The notes below the pieces were generated by a model that was given only the letters and a program-made list of their open reading frames with translations, ran no database searches and was not told the DNA's origin. Source: Gammaproteobacteria bacterium (GTDB lineage: Bacteria; Pseudomonadota; Gammaproteobacteria; Steroidobacterales; Steroidobacteraceae). Taken from it: a stretch of DNA of 47,653 nt. Position numbers and translations under genes: made by a program. Position 1 is the stretch's first letter, and every line of letters starts with the position of its first letter. The DNA is taken from NCBI GenBank assembly GCA_028293745.1, contig JAQGOF010000008.1:1-47653 (forward strand). Direction: 5' to 3'. Below, one piece after another: positions 24,684-34,378 of the stretch.

Positions 24684-27056
24684 GTGGGCGTCAGCACTAC
24701 AACGCGTGAGATCGCGGAGCCGGGGCTGGATTTGGAATTGCACAAGAAGACATTGATTGCCGCTTGCCTGGGCGCGCTCGCGCTGATCGTGGTGGTTTTC
24801 TCCTCCACGCGGTTACTGCTGTTGCACAGTTTCCAGACCATCGAGACCGCCGAGGCACGGCAGAGCATCGAGCGCGTCAAACAGGCGATGCAGATGGAGC
24901 TGCTGCGGCTTGCGACTGCGGCCGTGGACAACGGTCACTGGGACCAGGCGTTCGAATACGTAAACGGTCGCAACGACAACTTCATAAGGGACAATTTCAC
25001 CCGGGACGGCCTGGACGTCATCCGCATGCAGGTGCTGTGGATCGCGGACTCCAACGGGAGGACGCGGGTTAGTGTGGGAACCCGGGGCACACCGCCCGGA
25101 ACGCTGCTCCAACTGGCACCCGATTTGTTGGCTCGTATTGAGAAGTACGCACCCGCGCTCGTGACAGGTGACAGCGCTGAGTCTCCCGTGAGGCTGATGC
25201 GCGTGCCCGACGGCGTGCTCGCATTCGCTACGGCGCGCATACTCCGATCGAATCGCGCAGGTCCAAGCCCCGGATTAATGGTTTTCGGCCACTACTTCGA
25301 CGCTGAAATCGTCCGGCACCTGGAAGAGACGAGTCAGTCTCCCGTAAAGCTCATCCTCCTCGACGAACACGGTGCCGCGACCGCGGCGGTACGTGATTCA
25401 GTAGCCCGCTGGCTGGCGGCAGCGTCGGCACAACAGCACAATGACATATTCATCCAGACCAACGGTGGCGAAACTCTCGACAGCTACACTCTGCTGCGCG
25501 ATGTCGAGGGGCGCCCGTTGGCCGTGCTGGCCAACAGCGTCTCCCACGCCGCCCTGCAACTCGGCAGGCGGACCATCACAGGGGTCTTCGTCGCGCTGCT
25601 GATCGGATTTGCACTACTGCTCGGCGTGCTGCTGGCCATAGTGAACCTCGGCTGGCGGACCCGCGCCGTCGCGCAACGCCAGTCGCTCGATCAACAGCGG
25701 AAATTCTCCAGGCTCGCGCGCCGGGACGTCCTGACCGGACTGCCAAACCGTGTGTACCTGCAGAAAATTCTACCGCGACTGATCAAGCGGGCGACGCGCG
25801 ATCAGAGCCGCCTCGCGCTTCTCTACGTAGACCTCGATCACTTCAAGAACGTAAACGACTCACTGGGCCATGAGGCCGGCGACAAGCTGTTGATGGCCGT
25901 CGCTCACCGCCTGCGCGCAGCCGTGTCGACGCACGACGTGGTTGTTCGAATGGGCGGAGACGAGTTCGTCATCGTCGCGAACATGTTGCCCAACGCACAG
26001 GTGGTCAACTCGATTGCTGATCGAATTCGCCGGGCGCTCGTGGTTCCGCTCGACCTCGATGGCGTAACCATGTTCGCCAGCCCCAGCATCGGAATCAGCG
26101 TTTATCCGGAAGACGGCATAGATGCAGAGCAGCTGTTGAAGCACGCGGACATCGCACTGAATCACGCGAAAGACCGCGGTCGCGGCAATCATCAGTTCTA
26201 CACACCTGAGATGAATGCGCGTTTACGCGAGCGTTTCGGCCTGGAGCGTGCCCTTCGGCAGGCGCTCGAACGGAATGAGCTGACTCTCGAGTATCAGCCG
26301 AGCTTCGACCTGCAGACTCTGCGGCCTGTCAGCCTCGAGGCCCTCCTTCGATGGAGGACGGCGGATGGAACATATATTCCGCCGTCGCGCTTCATTCCGA
26401 TTGCGGAACAGAGCGGCCTGATCGTGGACATCGGCGAGTGGGTTCTGCGTACCGTGTGCCTCCAGTTGAGCGAATGGCAGCGCCAACACGTCCCACTGCT
26501 GCCGGTGTCGGTCAACATCTCGGTGCGGCAGTTCGAGCATACACAGCTGGCCAATGTCGTGGCCCTGCTTGCGGATGAGCTTGGGATCGATGCGAGCCTG
26601 CTGCATTTCGAGATCACTGAGAGCGCGGCCATGCAGAACTCGCAGCAGCATCTCGGGTCGCTGCAGGCATTACGGAACCTCGGGTCACGCATCCTCATCG
26701 ATGACTTCGGGACGGGCTACTCCAGCTTGAGCTACTTGAAGCATCTGCCCATCGATACACTCAAGATCGATCGCGCGTTCGTGCGCGACATGGCGGTCGA
26801 TGCCAACGATGCGGCCATTGTTCGCGCCATCGTGGGCGTCGCGAAGAGCTTGGGACTGCAGCTCGTCGCCGAAGGAATCGAGACGGCAGAGCAGCTCGAA
26901 TGCCTGCGAAAGCTGGATTGCGAGTGCGGACAGGGGTTCTACTTCAGCCCGCCTGTGTCGGCTGAATCCTGCCGCGCCATGCTCTGGCAACTGCGCGGCC
27001 CGCCGCGGGCTGTGGCGGAGAGCCCGAAGCTGCGGATACTCGCGCCCACGACCTAG
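24684..27056 (+). CDS. CHASE4-GGDEF-EAL c-di-GMP signalling protein
   Basis: A 790-residue inner-membrane protein starting with GTG. Helices at about 27-50 and 295-320 flank a periplasmic CHASE4-like sensor ([20 protein letters not shown]). The GGDEF domain has an intact active site at 424-428 (RMGGDEF) and [14 protein letters not shown]. The inhibitory site is SxxD, not RxxD. The EAL domain has every catalytic element: EALLRW (552 onward), [12 protein letters not shown], the [14 protein letters not shown] loop, LKIDRAFV and AEGIET. It could both make and break c-di-GMP. With two intact domains, the net direction cannot be predicted. It is apparently monocistronic or leads into folE. Confidence 0.93.
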   Translation: MGVSTTTREIAEPGLDLELHKKTLIAACLGALALIVVVFSSTRLLLLHSFQTIETAEARQSIERVKQAMQMELLRLATAAVDNGHWDQAFEYVNGRNDNFIRDNFTRDGLDVIRMQVLWIADSNGRTRVSVGTRGTPPGTLLQLAPDLLARIEKYAPALVTGDSAESPVRLMRVPDGVLAFATARILRSNRAGPSPGLMVFGHYFDAEIVRHLEETSQSPVKLILLDEHGAATAAVRDSVARWLAAASAQQHNDIFIQTNGGETLDSYTLLRDVEGRPLAVLANSVSHAALQLGRRTITGVFVALLIGFALLLGVLLAIVNLGWRTRAVAQRQSLDQQRKFSRLARRDVLTGLPNRVYLQKILPRLIKRATRDQSRLALLYVDLDHFKNVNDSLGHEAGDKLLMAVAHRLRAAVSTHDVVVRMGGDEFVIVANMLPNAQVVNSIADRIRRALVVPLDLDGVTMFASPSIGISVYPEDGIDAEQLLKHADIALNHAKDRGRGNHQFYTPEMNARLRERFGLERALRQALERNELTLEYQPSFDLQTLRPVSLEALLRWRTADGTYIPPSRFIPIAEQSGLIVDIGEWVLRTVCLQLSEWQRQHVPLLPVSVNISVRQFEHTQLANVVALLADELGIDASLLHFEITESAAMQNSQQHLGSLQALRNLGSRILIDDFGTGYSSLSYLKHLPIDTLKIDRAFVRDMAVDANDAAIVRAIVGVAKSLGLQLVAEGIETAEQLECLRKLDCECGQGFYFSPPVSAESCRAMLWQLRGPPRAVAESPKLRILAPTT

Positions 27057-27168
27057 GCAGGGTCAGGGGCAGATCATGGTCGGTGGGGTTTGCTGCCACC
27101 GAGACCATTGGCGTGCGAGAATGCCCCCTTGGCGCGTCCCGCGCCGTAGAAGAACACCAAGGGACAGC

Positions 27169-27774
27169 ATGGCCCAAAAGAGTCGTCGAAAGGTCTCGCG
27201 GAAGGCTGCGGAAGATGCCGTGCGCACGCTGCTGCGCTGGGCGGGGGATGATCCGGATCGTGAAGGGCTGCTCGAGACTCCCAAGCGGGTCGCCAATGCC
27301 TACCGGGACTGGTTTTCGGGCTATGAGCTCGATCCGTCGGCGTATCTGCGCCGCACGTTCGAGGAGGTCGGGGGATACGACGAGATGATCGTGCTCCGGG
27401 ACATCTCCTTCGAATCACACTGCGAGCATCACATGGCGCCCATCATCGGACGGGCGCACGTCGGATATCTGCCGACCAACAAGGTAGTTGGTATCAGCAA
27501 GCTGGCGCGTGTGGTCGAGGGTTATGCCCGGCGCCTGCAGGTTCAGGAGAAGCTGACAGCCGAAATCGCCAACTGCATCAACGATGTGCTCAAGCCGCGC
27601 GGTGTTGGTGTCGTCATTGATGCAACTCACGAGTGCATGACCACGCGGGGCATACACAAGCGCGGTGTGTCGATGATTACCAGCCGCATGACGGGTACAT
27701 TCCGCGAGGACGCCCGCACCCGTATGGAATTCCTGCAGTTCGTGGATATCCGGGCGGCGAGAGAGGTCTACTAG
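27169..27774 (+). CDS. folE: GTP cyclohydrolase I
   Basis: 201 residues, the usual type I FolE length. It converts GTP to 7,8-dihydroneopterin triphosphate, the first step of folate/pterin synthesis. Zinc ligands are Cys85 and His88 in [22 protein letters not shown], plus Cys156 in [39 protein letters not shown] is also typical. The ATG at 27169 follows AAGGGACAGC, a fair RBS. A much longer in-frame opening to 26800 lies inside the EAL gene and is rejected. Its stop overlaps the convergent gene's stop by 3 bp (CTAG). Confidence 0.96.
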   Translation: MAQKSRRKVSRKAAEDAVRTLLRWAGDDPDREGLLETPKRVANAYRDWFSGYELDPSAYLRRTFEEVGGYDEMIVLRDISFESHCEHHMAPIIGRAHVGYLPTNKVVGISKLARVVEGYARRLQVQEKLTAEIANCINDVLKPRGVGVVIDATHECMTTRGIHKRGVSMITSRMTGTFREDARTRMEFLQFVDIRAAREVY

Positions 27775-28385
27775 AAATCCACCTGCGCGTGATCGTAGGA
27801 CTCGCCCGTCCAGAAGAACACGTTCTGGGTGGGTGTTTTATCGTCAACGAACGCCAACAAAATGCCGTCGCTGCCCTTGGGGCGGAATTTCTTCCTCAGG
27901 TCGCCATCGAAGACCCGGTCCACCGCGACAGCGTGAATAAAGAACGCGCTCGCATTGATCGGGCTCTGGTCGAGCACCTTGAAGCCGTAAAACGACTGGC
28001 CGGACGGTGCGCTGAATACCACGAATTTATATCCGTTGGCGCTGCGGTCCAACGGTACGAGCAGCAGGGCGTAGGAGACGGATCGCGAGTCCTGGTAGTG
28101 GCCGGCCGCGATTCCGGGGCAGCCCAGGGGCGCGATTGCAGCCCATTTTTGCCGCGCTCGCGGCAGAAGATTGGTGGAGTCCTGCACTTTCCAGCCGTAG
28201 AAACGCCGCTCCAGTGTCGCGCGGATATCTTTCGGAAGGGTCTCTATCTGGCACAGCCCGAGCGCATCGTCCGCATCCACTGCAGCGCTTGCGAAGGATG
28301 CATGCTGGAAGAACGACAGACCGGACAACAGGCTCAGCACGAGAGCATACCGCGCGTTTGACCTGCGCAGCGACGCGAAATCCAT
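27771..28385 (-). CDS. Secreted protein of unknown function (204 aa)
   Basis: A signal peptide is clear (hydrophobic 14-30, cleavage near [10 protein letters not shown]). The mature part has two cysteines ([10 protein letters not shown] and [10 protein letters not shown]) that could form a disulphide. No motif I recognise is present. Hydrophobic strand-like runs ([32 protein letters not shown]) suggest a small beta-rich periplasmic domain. A strong RBS (GGAGG, 4-bp spacing) supports the ATG at 28385. It converges with folE, sharing a CTAG at both stops. Confidence 0.78.
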   Translation of the reverse strand: MDFASLRRSNARYALVLSLLSGLSFFQHASFASAAVDADDALGLCQIETLPKDIRATLERRFYGWKVQDSTNLLPRARQKWAAIAPLGCPGIAAGHYQDSRSVSYALLLVPLDRSANGYKFVVFSAPSGQSFYGFKVLDQSPINASAFFIHAVAVDRVFDGDLRKKFRPKGSDGILLAFVDDKTPTQNVFFWTGESYDHAQVDF

Positions 28386-28576
28386 TCAACCTCCGTGGTT
28401 TTGTCCCGGACGGAATCCGAGAGTCCCTGGAAGTCTCGTGTGCGCATCCGTCCTTGTAGCGTTGCCATGATTGCCTTTATGCAAGCGTTGGACAAGTGGG
28501 ATTTCTATGACTTTGAGCTAACATCTAACCGTGCGCGACTTAAGCCTTGAGACCTTCGTCGAGTGTTGGCTGCGTC

Positions 28577-28606
28577 CTCGTGGCCGACAGCGCTGTCGGC
28601 CACGAG
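28577..28606. repeat. Perfect 30-bp palindrome
   Basis: Fifteen bases (CTCGTGGCCGACAGC) are followed immediately by their exact reverse complement. It lies 20 bp beyond the 3' end of the leftward gene 28626-29738 and can fold as a 13-bp stem with a 4-nt loop. No T-tract follows on either strand. It may be a terminator-like 3' structure or a protein-binding dyad. The rest of the 240-bp gap (28386-28625) shows no gene. Confidence 0.75.
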
Positions 28607-28625
28607 CTTGACGCCGACTGTCTGT

Positions 28626-29738
28626 TTATTGCGTCTTCGTTTCCTGTCGCTTGAAATCCGCTGGCACGTTGAACGCTTCGGCACTGGCGCCATTCGTTGA
28701 CACCGAAACCAACTGCGACGAGACGGTCATCAAGGCCACATCACCGGGCGGCACCGCTACCGGTGTTACAGCGGGCGCGGGTTGCGCGGCAGGTGTCTCT
28801 GCATCGTCCTTTTTCTTGTGGAAGAGGCCGCCGAGCTTGCCGGCCACCGCGCCTGCAAGGCCACCCGGGCTGCCGGAGCCTTCGGCGCCGGCGTTGTCCG
28901 TGCTCGACTGCGCCTGTTGGGCGTTTGAGCTCTTACACTGCTGACCGCCCAAGGCGAGTGTGAAGCTGGTTTTGACCGGGTAGCCTTTCATGCCCTGCAT
29001 CTTGCTGGCGATCTGCGACCAGATACCCTTGTAGCGGCTGAACAGGGCCTGCGCCCTCTGCGAGATGTCCTGGGAGGCCGATGCGTCCAGGCCCATCTTC
29101 GCGGCGTAGGCTTTGTAGTACTTCTGCGCTTCTGCCCCTTCGGCAAAACCGGTGGACAGCCACTCGTCCAGCACCAGGGCCACTTCGCAGATCGAACCGG
29201 TCTCCTTGTCCTTGCAGGGCTGTGTTGCCGTGATGGTCACACGCTCGGAATCGTAGCCGGCGAACTGCGCCTTCTCGCCGGTCTTTTTGACTTCGGCCGT
29301 GGGCGGAAGCCATTCACATTTGGATTCGTCGACGGCGGAGGGTTGTTTCTTCTCTTCGGCGGACGCCACCTGGTCCGACATCTTCTTCATCTGCTCGCGC
29401 ATCTGCTCGAACGTGGTCTCGGTGTATTCCTTCTTGTTGATGTTGAGATGGTAGATCTTGTCCTGATCGAGCCGCACGATGTCGGCGCTCGGGCCCATGG
29501 CATTGCGGGCGAGGAAGCGGATGATCTTCGACTGCATCTTCACGTCGCTGTCGGTGCGCGACTTGTCGCCGGAAATGGTGGTTTTGGTGGTGCCTGACAT
29601 ATTCCCGAACGCCATTGCGCCGACGCCTTCGACGGCCATCGTTTTCTCGAGGGTGATGTCGGCCCGGGCTATGCCGGCGGTGAGCGTAAGAATGCCGCAC
29701 AGCGCCGCAGGCGCAGTGCGCGTTAGCCTCATCTTCAT
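28626..29738 (-). CDS. Secreted protein of unknown function (370 aa, DUF4412-like)
   Basis: The signal peptide ends near ARA-DI (residue 26). The mature N-terminal half resembles lipocalin-like DUF4412 proteins in general layout (DITLEKTMAVEG... TKTTISGDKSRTDSDV... IVRLDQDKIYHLNINKKEYTETTFEQM), which is a tentative match. It has a Lys/Glu-rich helix (about 110-150), cysteines at CEWLPP, QPCKDKETGSICEV and QQCKSS, and a low-complexity tail rich in Ala, Gly, Pro and Lys. RBS GGGGA precedes the ATG. The product is probably periplasmic. Its role is unknown, and no neighbour indicates one. Confidence 0.75.
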   Translation of the reverse strand: MKMRLTRTAPAALCGILTLTAGIARADITLEKTMAVEGVGAMAFGNMSGTTKTTISGDKSRTDSDVKMQSKIIRFLARNAMGPSADIVRLDQDKIYHLNINKKEYTETTFEQMREQMKKMSDQVASAEEKKQPSAVDESKCEWLPPTAEVKKTGEKAQFAGYDSERVTITATQPCKDKETGSICEVALVLDEWLSTGFAEGAEAQKYYKAYAAKMGLDASASQDISQRAQALFSRYKGIWSQIASKMQGMKGYPVKTSFTLALGGQQCKSSNAQQAQSSTDNAGAEGSGSPGGLAGAVAGKLGGLFHKKKDDAETPAAQPAPAVTPVAVPPGDVALMTVSSQLVSVSTNGASAEAFNVPADFKRQETKTQ

Positions 29739-29899
29739 GAGATCCCCTTTTTAGTAGTGTTCTAGTTCGTAAACCAGAATGCTACCAAGAAGCCGCCAAG
29801 GGCAATATCCGATTGATTCGGTTTGGCGGGAACGTCAGCCAGGCCAGGGCGGGAGGGGGAAAGGGGGCCGCCTGAAGCGCTGCCCCCTTGCGGGACCGA

Positions 29900-31729
29900 T
29901 CAGGCCGTGAGCGCTGCATCGCTCCGGGAAGCGCGCTTGCGGTCCTGCTCTTTCAGGTGCCGCTTGCGGATGCGGATCGAAATCGGGGTGACTTCAACCA
30001 GCTCATCTTCGGCGATGAATTCCACGGCGTATTCCAGGTTCAGCTGGATCGGCGGAGTCAGGATGAGGGCCTCATCCTTGCCGGCAGCGCGGATGTTGGT
30101 CAGCTTCTTCGTCTTGGTCGGGTTCACCACGAGATCGTTCTCGCGGCTATGGATGCCGATGATCATGCCCTCGTAGAGCTTCTCACCGTGGCTCACGAAC
30201 ATGCGACCCCGCTCCTGGAGGTTGAACAGGGAGTAGGCGACCGCCTCGCCCTGCTCGCTGCTGATCAGCACGCCGTTGTGGCGATCGGGTATCTCACCCT
30301 TCACTGGCGCGAAACCGTCGAAAATGTGGCTGATGAGGCCGGTTCCGCGCGTGAGTGTCATGAACTCACCCTGGAAACCGATCAGCCCACGGGCCGGCAC
30401 GCGATACTCGAGGCGGGCGCGGCCGCTGTTGCCGTCGATCGCCATGTCGGTGAGCTCGGCACGACGTTTTCCGAGGGCTTCCATGACAGCGCCCTGGTGT
30501 GACTCTTCGATGTCGACGGTGAGCGCCTCATAGGGCTCGTGAATTTCGCCGTCAACGACTTTAGTCAACACCTGCGGACGCGAGACTGCGAGCTCATAAC
30601 CTTCGCGGCGCATGTTCTCGATCAGGATCGTCAGGTGCAACTCGCCGCGGCCGGAAACCCGCATCACATCGGGCTCTTCCGTGTCTTCTACGCGAAGCGC
30701 GACGTTGCTCTGAAGCTCGCGATACAGGCGCTCGCGGATCTGGCGGCTGGTAACGAACTTGCCTTCGCGGCCCGCGAGCGGAGAGGTGTTGACCTGGAAA
30801 TTCATTGCCAGTGTCGGCTCGTCAACCCGGATGGGCGGCAGGCCCACGGGAGCTTCGGGGGCGCAAATTGTCACACCGATGTTGACGTCTTCGATGCCGG
30901 TGACGGCGACGATATCGCCGGCGCTGGCCTCGTCAACAGGGGTTCGGTGTAATCCCGTGAAAGTCAAAACCTGCCCGACCTTCGCCATGCCGCGGTCTTC
31001 GTCGCCGAAGCGCAGCACTACGCTCTGACCGGGCTTGACCGATCCGCCGCGGATGCGGCCGATACCAATACGGCCAACGTAGGAGTTGTAGTCGAGCGTC
31101 GAGATCTGGAACTGGAGCGGCTTGGCGGCATCGGCGGCCGGCGGGGGAACATGCGCCAGAACGGCTTCGAACAGCGCCGACATGTCGGGACGGCGTTCGG
31201 TGTAGTCGGTGCTGGCCCACCCTTGCAGGGCCGAGGCGTAGATCACCGGGAAATCCAGCTGTTCGTCGCTGGCGCCGAGCTTGTCGAACAGCTCGAAGGT
31301 CTGGTCGACGACCCAGGCAGGGCGTGCGCCCGGACGGTCGATCTTGTTGACGACGACAATGGCCTTGAGGCCGAGAGCCAGGGCCTTGCGCGTAACGAAG
31401 CGCGTCTGCGGCATGGGGCCTTCGACCGCATCGACGAGCAGCAATACGCCGTCCACCATGGAGAGCACGCGCTCAACCTCACCGCCGAAGTCCGCGTGGC
31501 CGGGGGTGTCAACGATGTTGATACGGGTACCGCCGTACTCGATGGCGCAGTTCTTCGCGAGGATGGTGATTCCGCGCTCACGCTCGATGTCGTTCGAGTC
31601 CATGATCCGCTCGCCCATTTTCTCATGGGCGGCGAAGGTGCCTGACTGCTTGAGCAGGCAGTCCACGAGGGTGGTCTTGCCGTGATCGACGTGAGCGATG
31701 ATGGCGATGTTGCGTATCGGGCGGTTCAT
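29900..31729 (-). CDS. typA: Ribosome-associated GTPase TypA/BipA
   Basis: 609 residues from the ATG at 31729, the normal family length. An in-frame extension to 31909 is not TypA-like and is rejected. G-domain motifs: AHVDHGKTT (G1), RGITI (G2), DTPGHADF (G3), NKIDR (G4) and SALQG (G5). The translation-factor beta-barrel, EF-G-like domains and TypA-specific C-terminus ([37 protein letters not shown]) follow. It binds the ribosome in the EF-G site and supports 50S assembly and growth under cold or stress. It is followed by 161 bp with no gene. Confidence 0.97.
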   Translation of the reverse strand: MNRPIRNIAIIAHVDHGKTTLVDCLLKQSGTFAAHEKMGERIMDSNDIERERGITILAKNCAIEYGGTRINIVDTPGHADFGGEVERVLSMVDGVLLLVDAVEGPMPQTRFVTRKALALGLKAIVVVNKIDRPGARPAWVVDQTFELFDKLGASDEQLDFPVIYASALQGWASTDYTERRPDMSALFEAVLAHVPPPAADAAKPLQFQISTLDYNSYVGRIGIGRIRGGSVKPGQSVVLRFGDEDRGMAKVGQVLTFTGLHRTPVDEASAGDIVAVTGIEDVNIGVTICAPEAPVGLPPIRVDEPTLAMNFQVNTSPLAGREGKFVTSRQIRERLYRELQSNVALRVEDTEEPDVMRVSGRGELHLTILIENMRREGYELAVSRPQVLTKVVDGEIHEPYEALTVDIEESHQGAVMEALGKRRAELTDMAIDGNSGRARLEYRVPARGLIGFQGEFMTLTRGTGLISHIFDGFAPVKGEIPDRHNGVLISSEQGEAVAYSLFNLQERGRMFVSHGEKLYEGMIIGIHSRENDLVVNPTKTKKLTNIRAAGKDEALILTPPIQLNLEYAVEFIAEDELVEVTPISIRIRKRHLKEQDRKRASRSDAALTA

Positions 31730-31847
31730 AGGAGCTAGCTTATTACGGGCATGTGTACGGTCGCTGACATAGGCAGCGCCGGCGCATGCGGCAAGCCCTG
31801 GAGGCGCATACGCAAAAAAGGACGCGCAGGGTACCAGATTCGCGGGG

Positions 31848-32438
31848 CTATTGCCGGACTTTGAACACCTTATAACCCTTTGATTCCATTGACCAGGGGT
31901 TGAACTCAATGGCCCGTTCCAGCACGCACTGATTTCGGGCGCCGAGGAGAAAATTCAAGGCTTGTGCACTGATAAGGAGAGCGCCCAGGCGGGCGTAGAG
32001 GTTGAGCGGGGGATCAGCTTCAGCTACGCCGGGCTCCGTTTGCGGCAGGTAAGAGCAGTCCGGGGGCTGTTGCGGGAGGTCCGTGGTGAGGAAGCACGTG
32101 GAGGGGTCGATCAGGGGCCCGAGCCGTACGATTCGCCCGATGAGGCAGCCAAATAAGAGAGGAGAGCCTTCGTCGACCGCTCGCTGCGCAATATCGTTGA
32201 ACGACCGGTCAGCTTCACTGTCGGCGCAGGCGATCACGAGGGCGGGTCGCAGGGACGGTAGTAGATAATCGGTATCGCGTTGGATGCCGAGGCGCTTCAG
32301 CTCTATCCGTGTTGCCACGGCCAGATGGCCGTCGCCGCAAACATGCACATGCCGCACGACCTTGGCGTCCGTGCCGAGCCAATCCCTCGATGTCGGCCTC
32401 GATGTCGAATAGGCTTTCTCGATCCTTGAGCGTCGCAT
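31848..32438 (-). CDS. Small ThiF/E1-like protein resembling TOMM cyclodehydratase partner
   Basis: 196 residues from the ATG at 32438 (a TTG at 32480 would add 14). The N-terminal stretch [27 protein letters not shown] looks like a Rossmann nucleotide-fold entry. Then [54 protein letters not shown] matches the pattern of the E1/ThiF-like partner proteins in azol(in)e peptide (TOMM) and bacteriocin clusters (D-x-x-V-x-A-x-D-S ... GPLVxPxxxxC). The second Cys of the usual zinc pair is absent. The C-terminus stops before the second CxxC. No YcaO, precursor peptide or adenylation site is seen. The family call is by eye and moderate. Function unknown. Confidence 0.5.
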   Translation of the reverse strand: MRRSRIEKAYSTSRPTSRDWLGTDAKVVRHVHVCGDGHLAVATRIELKRLGIQRDTDYLLPSLRPALVIACADSEADRSFNDIAQRAVDEGSPLLFGCLIGRIVRLGPLIDPSTCFLTTDLPQQPPDCSYLPQTEPGVAEADPPLNLYARLGALLISAQALNFLLGARNQCVLERAIEFNPWSMESKGYKVFKVRQ

Positions 32439-32533
32439 GTGGTTATCGTACTTGCGCGCTGCAGGATTTGAAGACCGCAAAACTGACGTAAATAGGCAAT
32501 AACTAATCTCGACTATCCACGAACGTTCTCGGG

Positions 32534-32659
32534 CACGCGGCGCCTCATTTGCGAGGGCCTTTCCCGGACCGCCGTGAACCCATCCATGGGGGCTGCGAGA
32601 AAAACATCCTGTTTTTCACGCCCCGGGAAAGGCCCTCGCAAACGATGCGCCGCTTTGTG
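32534..32659. repeat. Long hairpin element with perfect 20-bp stem
   Basis: The arm TTTGCGAGGGCCTTTCCCGG (32548-32567) is exactly inverted at 32623-32642. An outer stem GCGGCGC/GCGCCGC (32537-32543 and 32647-32653) is offset by symmetrical 4-nt internal loops, and CAC/GTG extends it. The 55-nt loop contains GAAAAAC-ATCCT-GTTTTTC (32598-32616) and CCCAT/ATGGG (32580-32591). It fills most of the gap between two leftward genes. The architecture suggests a MITE- or REP-like dispersed intergenic repeat, or a structured RNA. Only one copy was noticed in this window. Confidence 0.8.
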
Positions 32660-32670
32660 AATGATCGAAA

Positions 32671-33090
32671 CTACGGAACCGGGCCGATGCGCAGGTTCCT
32701 GGTGGCCATCCGGACTTCGATGAGGAAGGCGATGTACGCACCGGTGATGAACACCATTGATGCAACGAAGAGCAAGGCGATGGTCCCTGCGAAGCCTGAT
32801 CCGAAGAAAACGTTGGCGAACAGGGTGATTACGACGAGCGCGATCAATACTGCCGAGCAGCCGCACATCGTGATTGCGGCGTTCAGGTATCGCGTTCGCT
32901 TTACGAGCACCAGCAGATCGTCGTGAATCTGACGGGCATCGGCAGGATGCCGAGTCAGTAAGTCTTCAAGATGTCGGGCGCGATCCACGGCCCGCGCGAG
33001 GCGGCCTGTCATGACGCCCAAGGTGACACCGACGCCTGACAGCAAAAATACCGGCGCGAGGGCGGACTGGATGAGATGTGCGATATCCAT
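32671..33090 (-). CDS. DUF2721 family membrane protein
   Basis: 139 residues. An N-terminal membrane helix (about 8-28, IQSALAPVFLLSGVGVTLGVMTGRLARAVDRAR) is followed by an amphipathic charged loop (RHLEDLL...DLLVLVKRTRYLNAAITMC) and two more helices (about 75-95 and 100-122). This matches the DUF2721 layout. Function unknown. It diverges from the glycosidase gene by 58 bp. Confidence 0.85.
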   Translation of the reverse strand: MDIAHLIQSALAPVFLLSGVGVTLGVMTGRLARAVDRARHLEDLLTRHPADARQIHDDLLVLVKRTRYLNAAITMCGCSAVLIALVVITLFANVFFGSGFAGTIALLFVASMVFITGAYIAFLIEVRMATRNLRIGPVP

Positions 33091-33148
33091 GGCTCAACAG
33101 TGATCGGGATGACCTCGCTATGATGCCAGCAATGCTGCCCTTTAGAAG

Positions 33149-34366
33149 ATGCCGACCTGCATGACGAAGCGCTCGAGTGAACGACCGGATGACTCGACAT
33201 TGCTGCAGGCCTGCCACGCACGGTCCATCGAGTTATTGAAGCGGAACCTGACGGACGGGGGGATTTTGGCCGCGACCCCGGGGGAGCGCGCCGAGAAGCG
33301 CGGCTATACGGCCATATTCGGGCGGGATGCCGCTGTGTGTGCGATCGGCATGGCGGTGTCTGGCGACAAACAATTGGAGCAGGCAGCGGTCACGGGCCTG
33401 CACACGCTTGCCAGTCACCAGGCGCCCAATGGGCAGATCGCCAAATTCGTCGACCTGCACCGGCAGGAGGCCGACTTCTGGTACCTCGGGTGTATCGATT
33501 CCACGTTGTGGTGGCTGATTGCGCTGGCGATCCTGGATCGGCGCGAGCAGCCGCGCGGGCTGCTGCGGCGCTATTCGAAGCGGATCAAGCTGGCGATCCA
33601 GTGGCTGCTCGCACAGGAGCATCAGCGGTTCTTCCTCCTCCAGCAGAATGAGGCGAGCGACTGGGCTGACATCATGCCGCGGTCGGGGTTTGTCCTGTAC
33701 ACCAACGCGTTATGGTATTTCGTGAAGTTGTTGTTTGGGGTTGATCGTGCCCGGGAGTCTCATGAGAACTTCAACGGATTGTTTCATCCATTTTCGGCCA
33801 GGCTGGCCGAGTACCGGCGCGCACGGTTGCTCAATGAGTACGTGCTCAAGAACGGGCGCGATCGTGACTTGTACCTGAGCTTCGTCAACTTCTCGTTCTG
33901 GGGTGATGAGGGGGATGTGTTTGGCAATGTGTTGGCCGTGTTGATGGGGCTGACGGACAAGCGGGCCACCAGGCGCACACTGGATGCACTGACCAAGGCG
34001 CATGTCGGTGATCCGTACCCGGTGCGGGCCGTAACCCATCCGATCAGGCAGCACAGCTCGTTGTGGCGGCCGTATATGGCGCGTCACCGGCAGAACCATG
34101 TTTGGCAGTACCACAATGGCGGGATCTGGCCGATGGTGGGTGGCTTTTGGGTGGCCGCGCTCGCGGCCGATGGGCGGGGCGAACAGGCTCAGCGGGACCT
34201 CGTGGGAATGGCGCGCTCGTGTGCGGTTCGGGATTGGGCGTTTACTGAGTGGCTCCATGGGAAGACGCTCGCGCCGCGGGGGATGCCGGGGCAGTCGTGG
34301 AATGCTGCGGCGTTCTTGATGGCGGAGTATGCGGTGGCGGGTGGGGGGAAGCTGTTTGCTCCGTAG
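33149..34366 (+). CDS. GH100-like (alpha/alpha)6 glycoside hydrolase
   Basis: 405 residues, cytoplasmic (no signal). Motifs FGRDAAVCAIGMAVSG, ASHQAPNGQIAKFVD, YLGCIDSTLWWLIAL, NEASDWADIMPRSGFVLYTNALWYF and QYHNGGIWPMVGGFWVAAL fit the alpha/alpha toroid of neutral invertases (GH100) and amylo-1,6-glucosidase-like proteins. The acid/base candidates are the Asp residues in CIDST and SDWADIM and an acidic residue near the C-terminus. Sucrose or a small alpha-glucan may be the substrate, and this remains open. A start at 33161 (MTKRSSERP) is equally likely. It converges with the S9 peptidase gene, 12 bp away. Confidence 0.82.
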   Translation: MPTCMTKRSSERPDDSTLLQACHARSIELLKRNLTDGGILAATPGERAEKRGYTAIFGRDAAVCAIGMAVSGDKQLEQAAVTGLHTLASHQAPNGQIAKFVDLHRQEADFWYLGCIDSTLWWLIALAILDRREQPRGLLRRYSKRIKLAIQWLLAQEHQRFFLLQQNEASDWADIMPRSGFVLYTNALWYFVKLLFGVDRARESHENFNGLFHPFSARLAEYRRARLLNEYVLKNGRDRDLYLSFVNFSFWGDEGDVFGNVLAVLMGLTDKRATRRTLDALTKAHVGDPYPVRAVTHPIRQHSSLWRPYMARHRQNHVWQYHNGGIWPMVGGFWVAALAADGRGEQAQRDLVGMARSCAVRDWAFTEWLHGKTLAPRGMPGQSWNAAAFLMAEYAVAGGGKLFAP

Positions 34367-34378
34367 GTTCAATCCTCG

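Noticed and set aside
31730..31909. Sixty-residue N-terminal extension of TypA
   Set aside because: It has no TypA similarity. The family starts at [20 protein letters not shown], which is the ATG at 31729.
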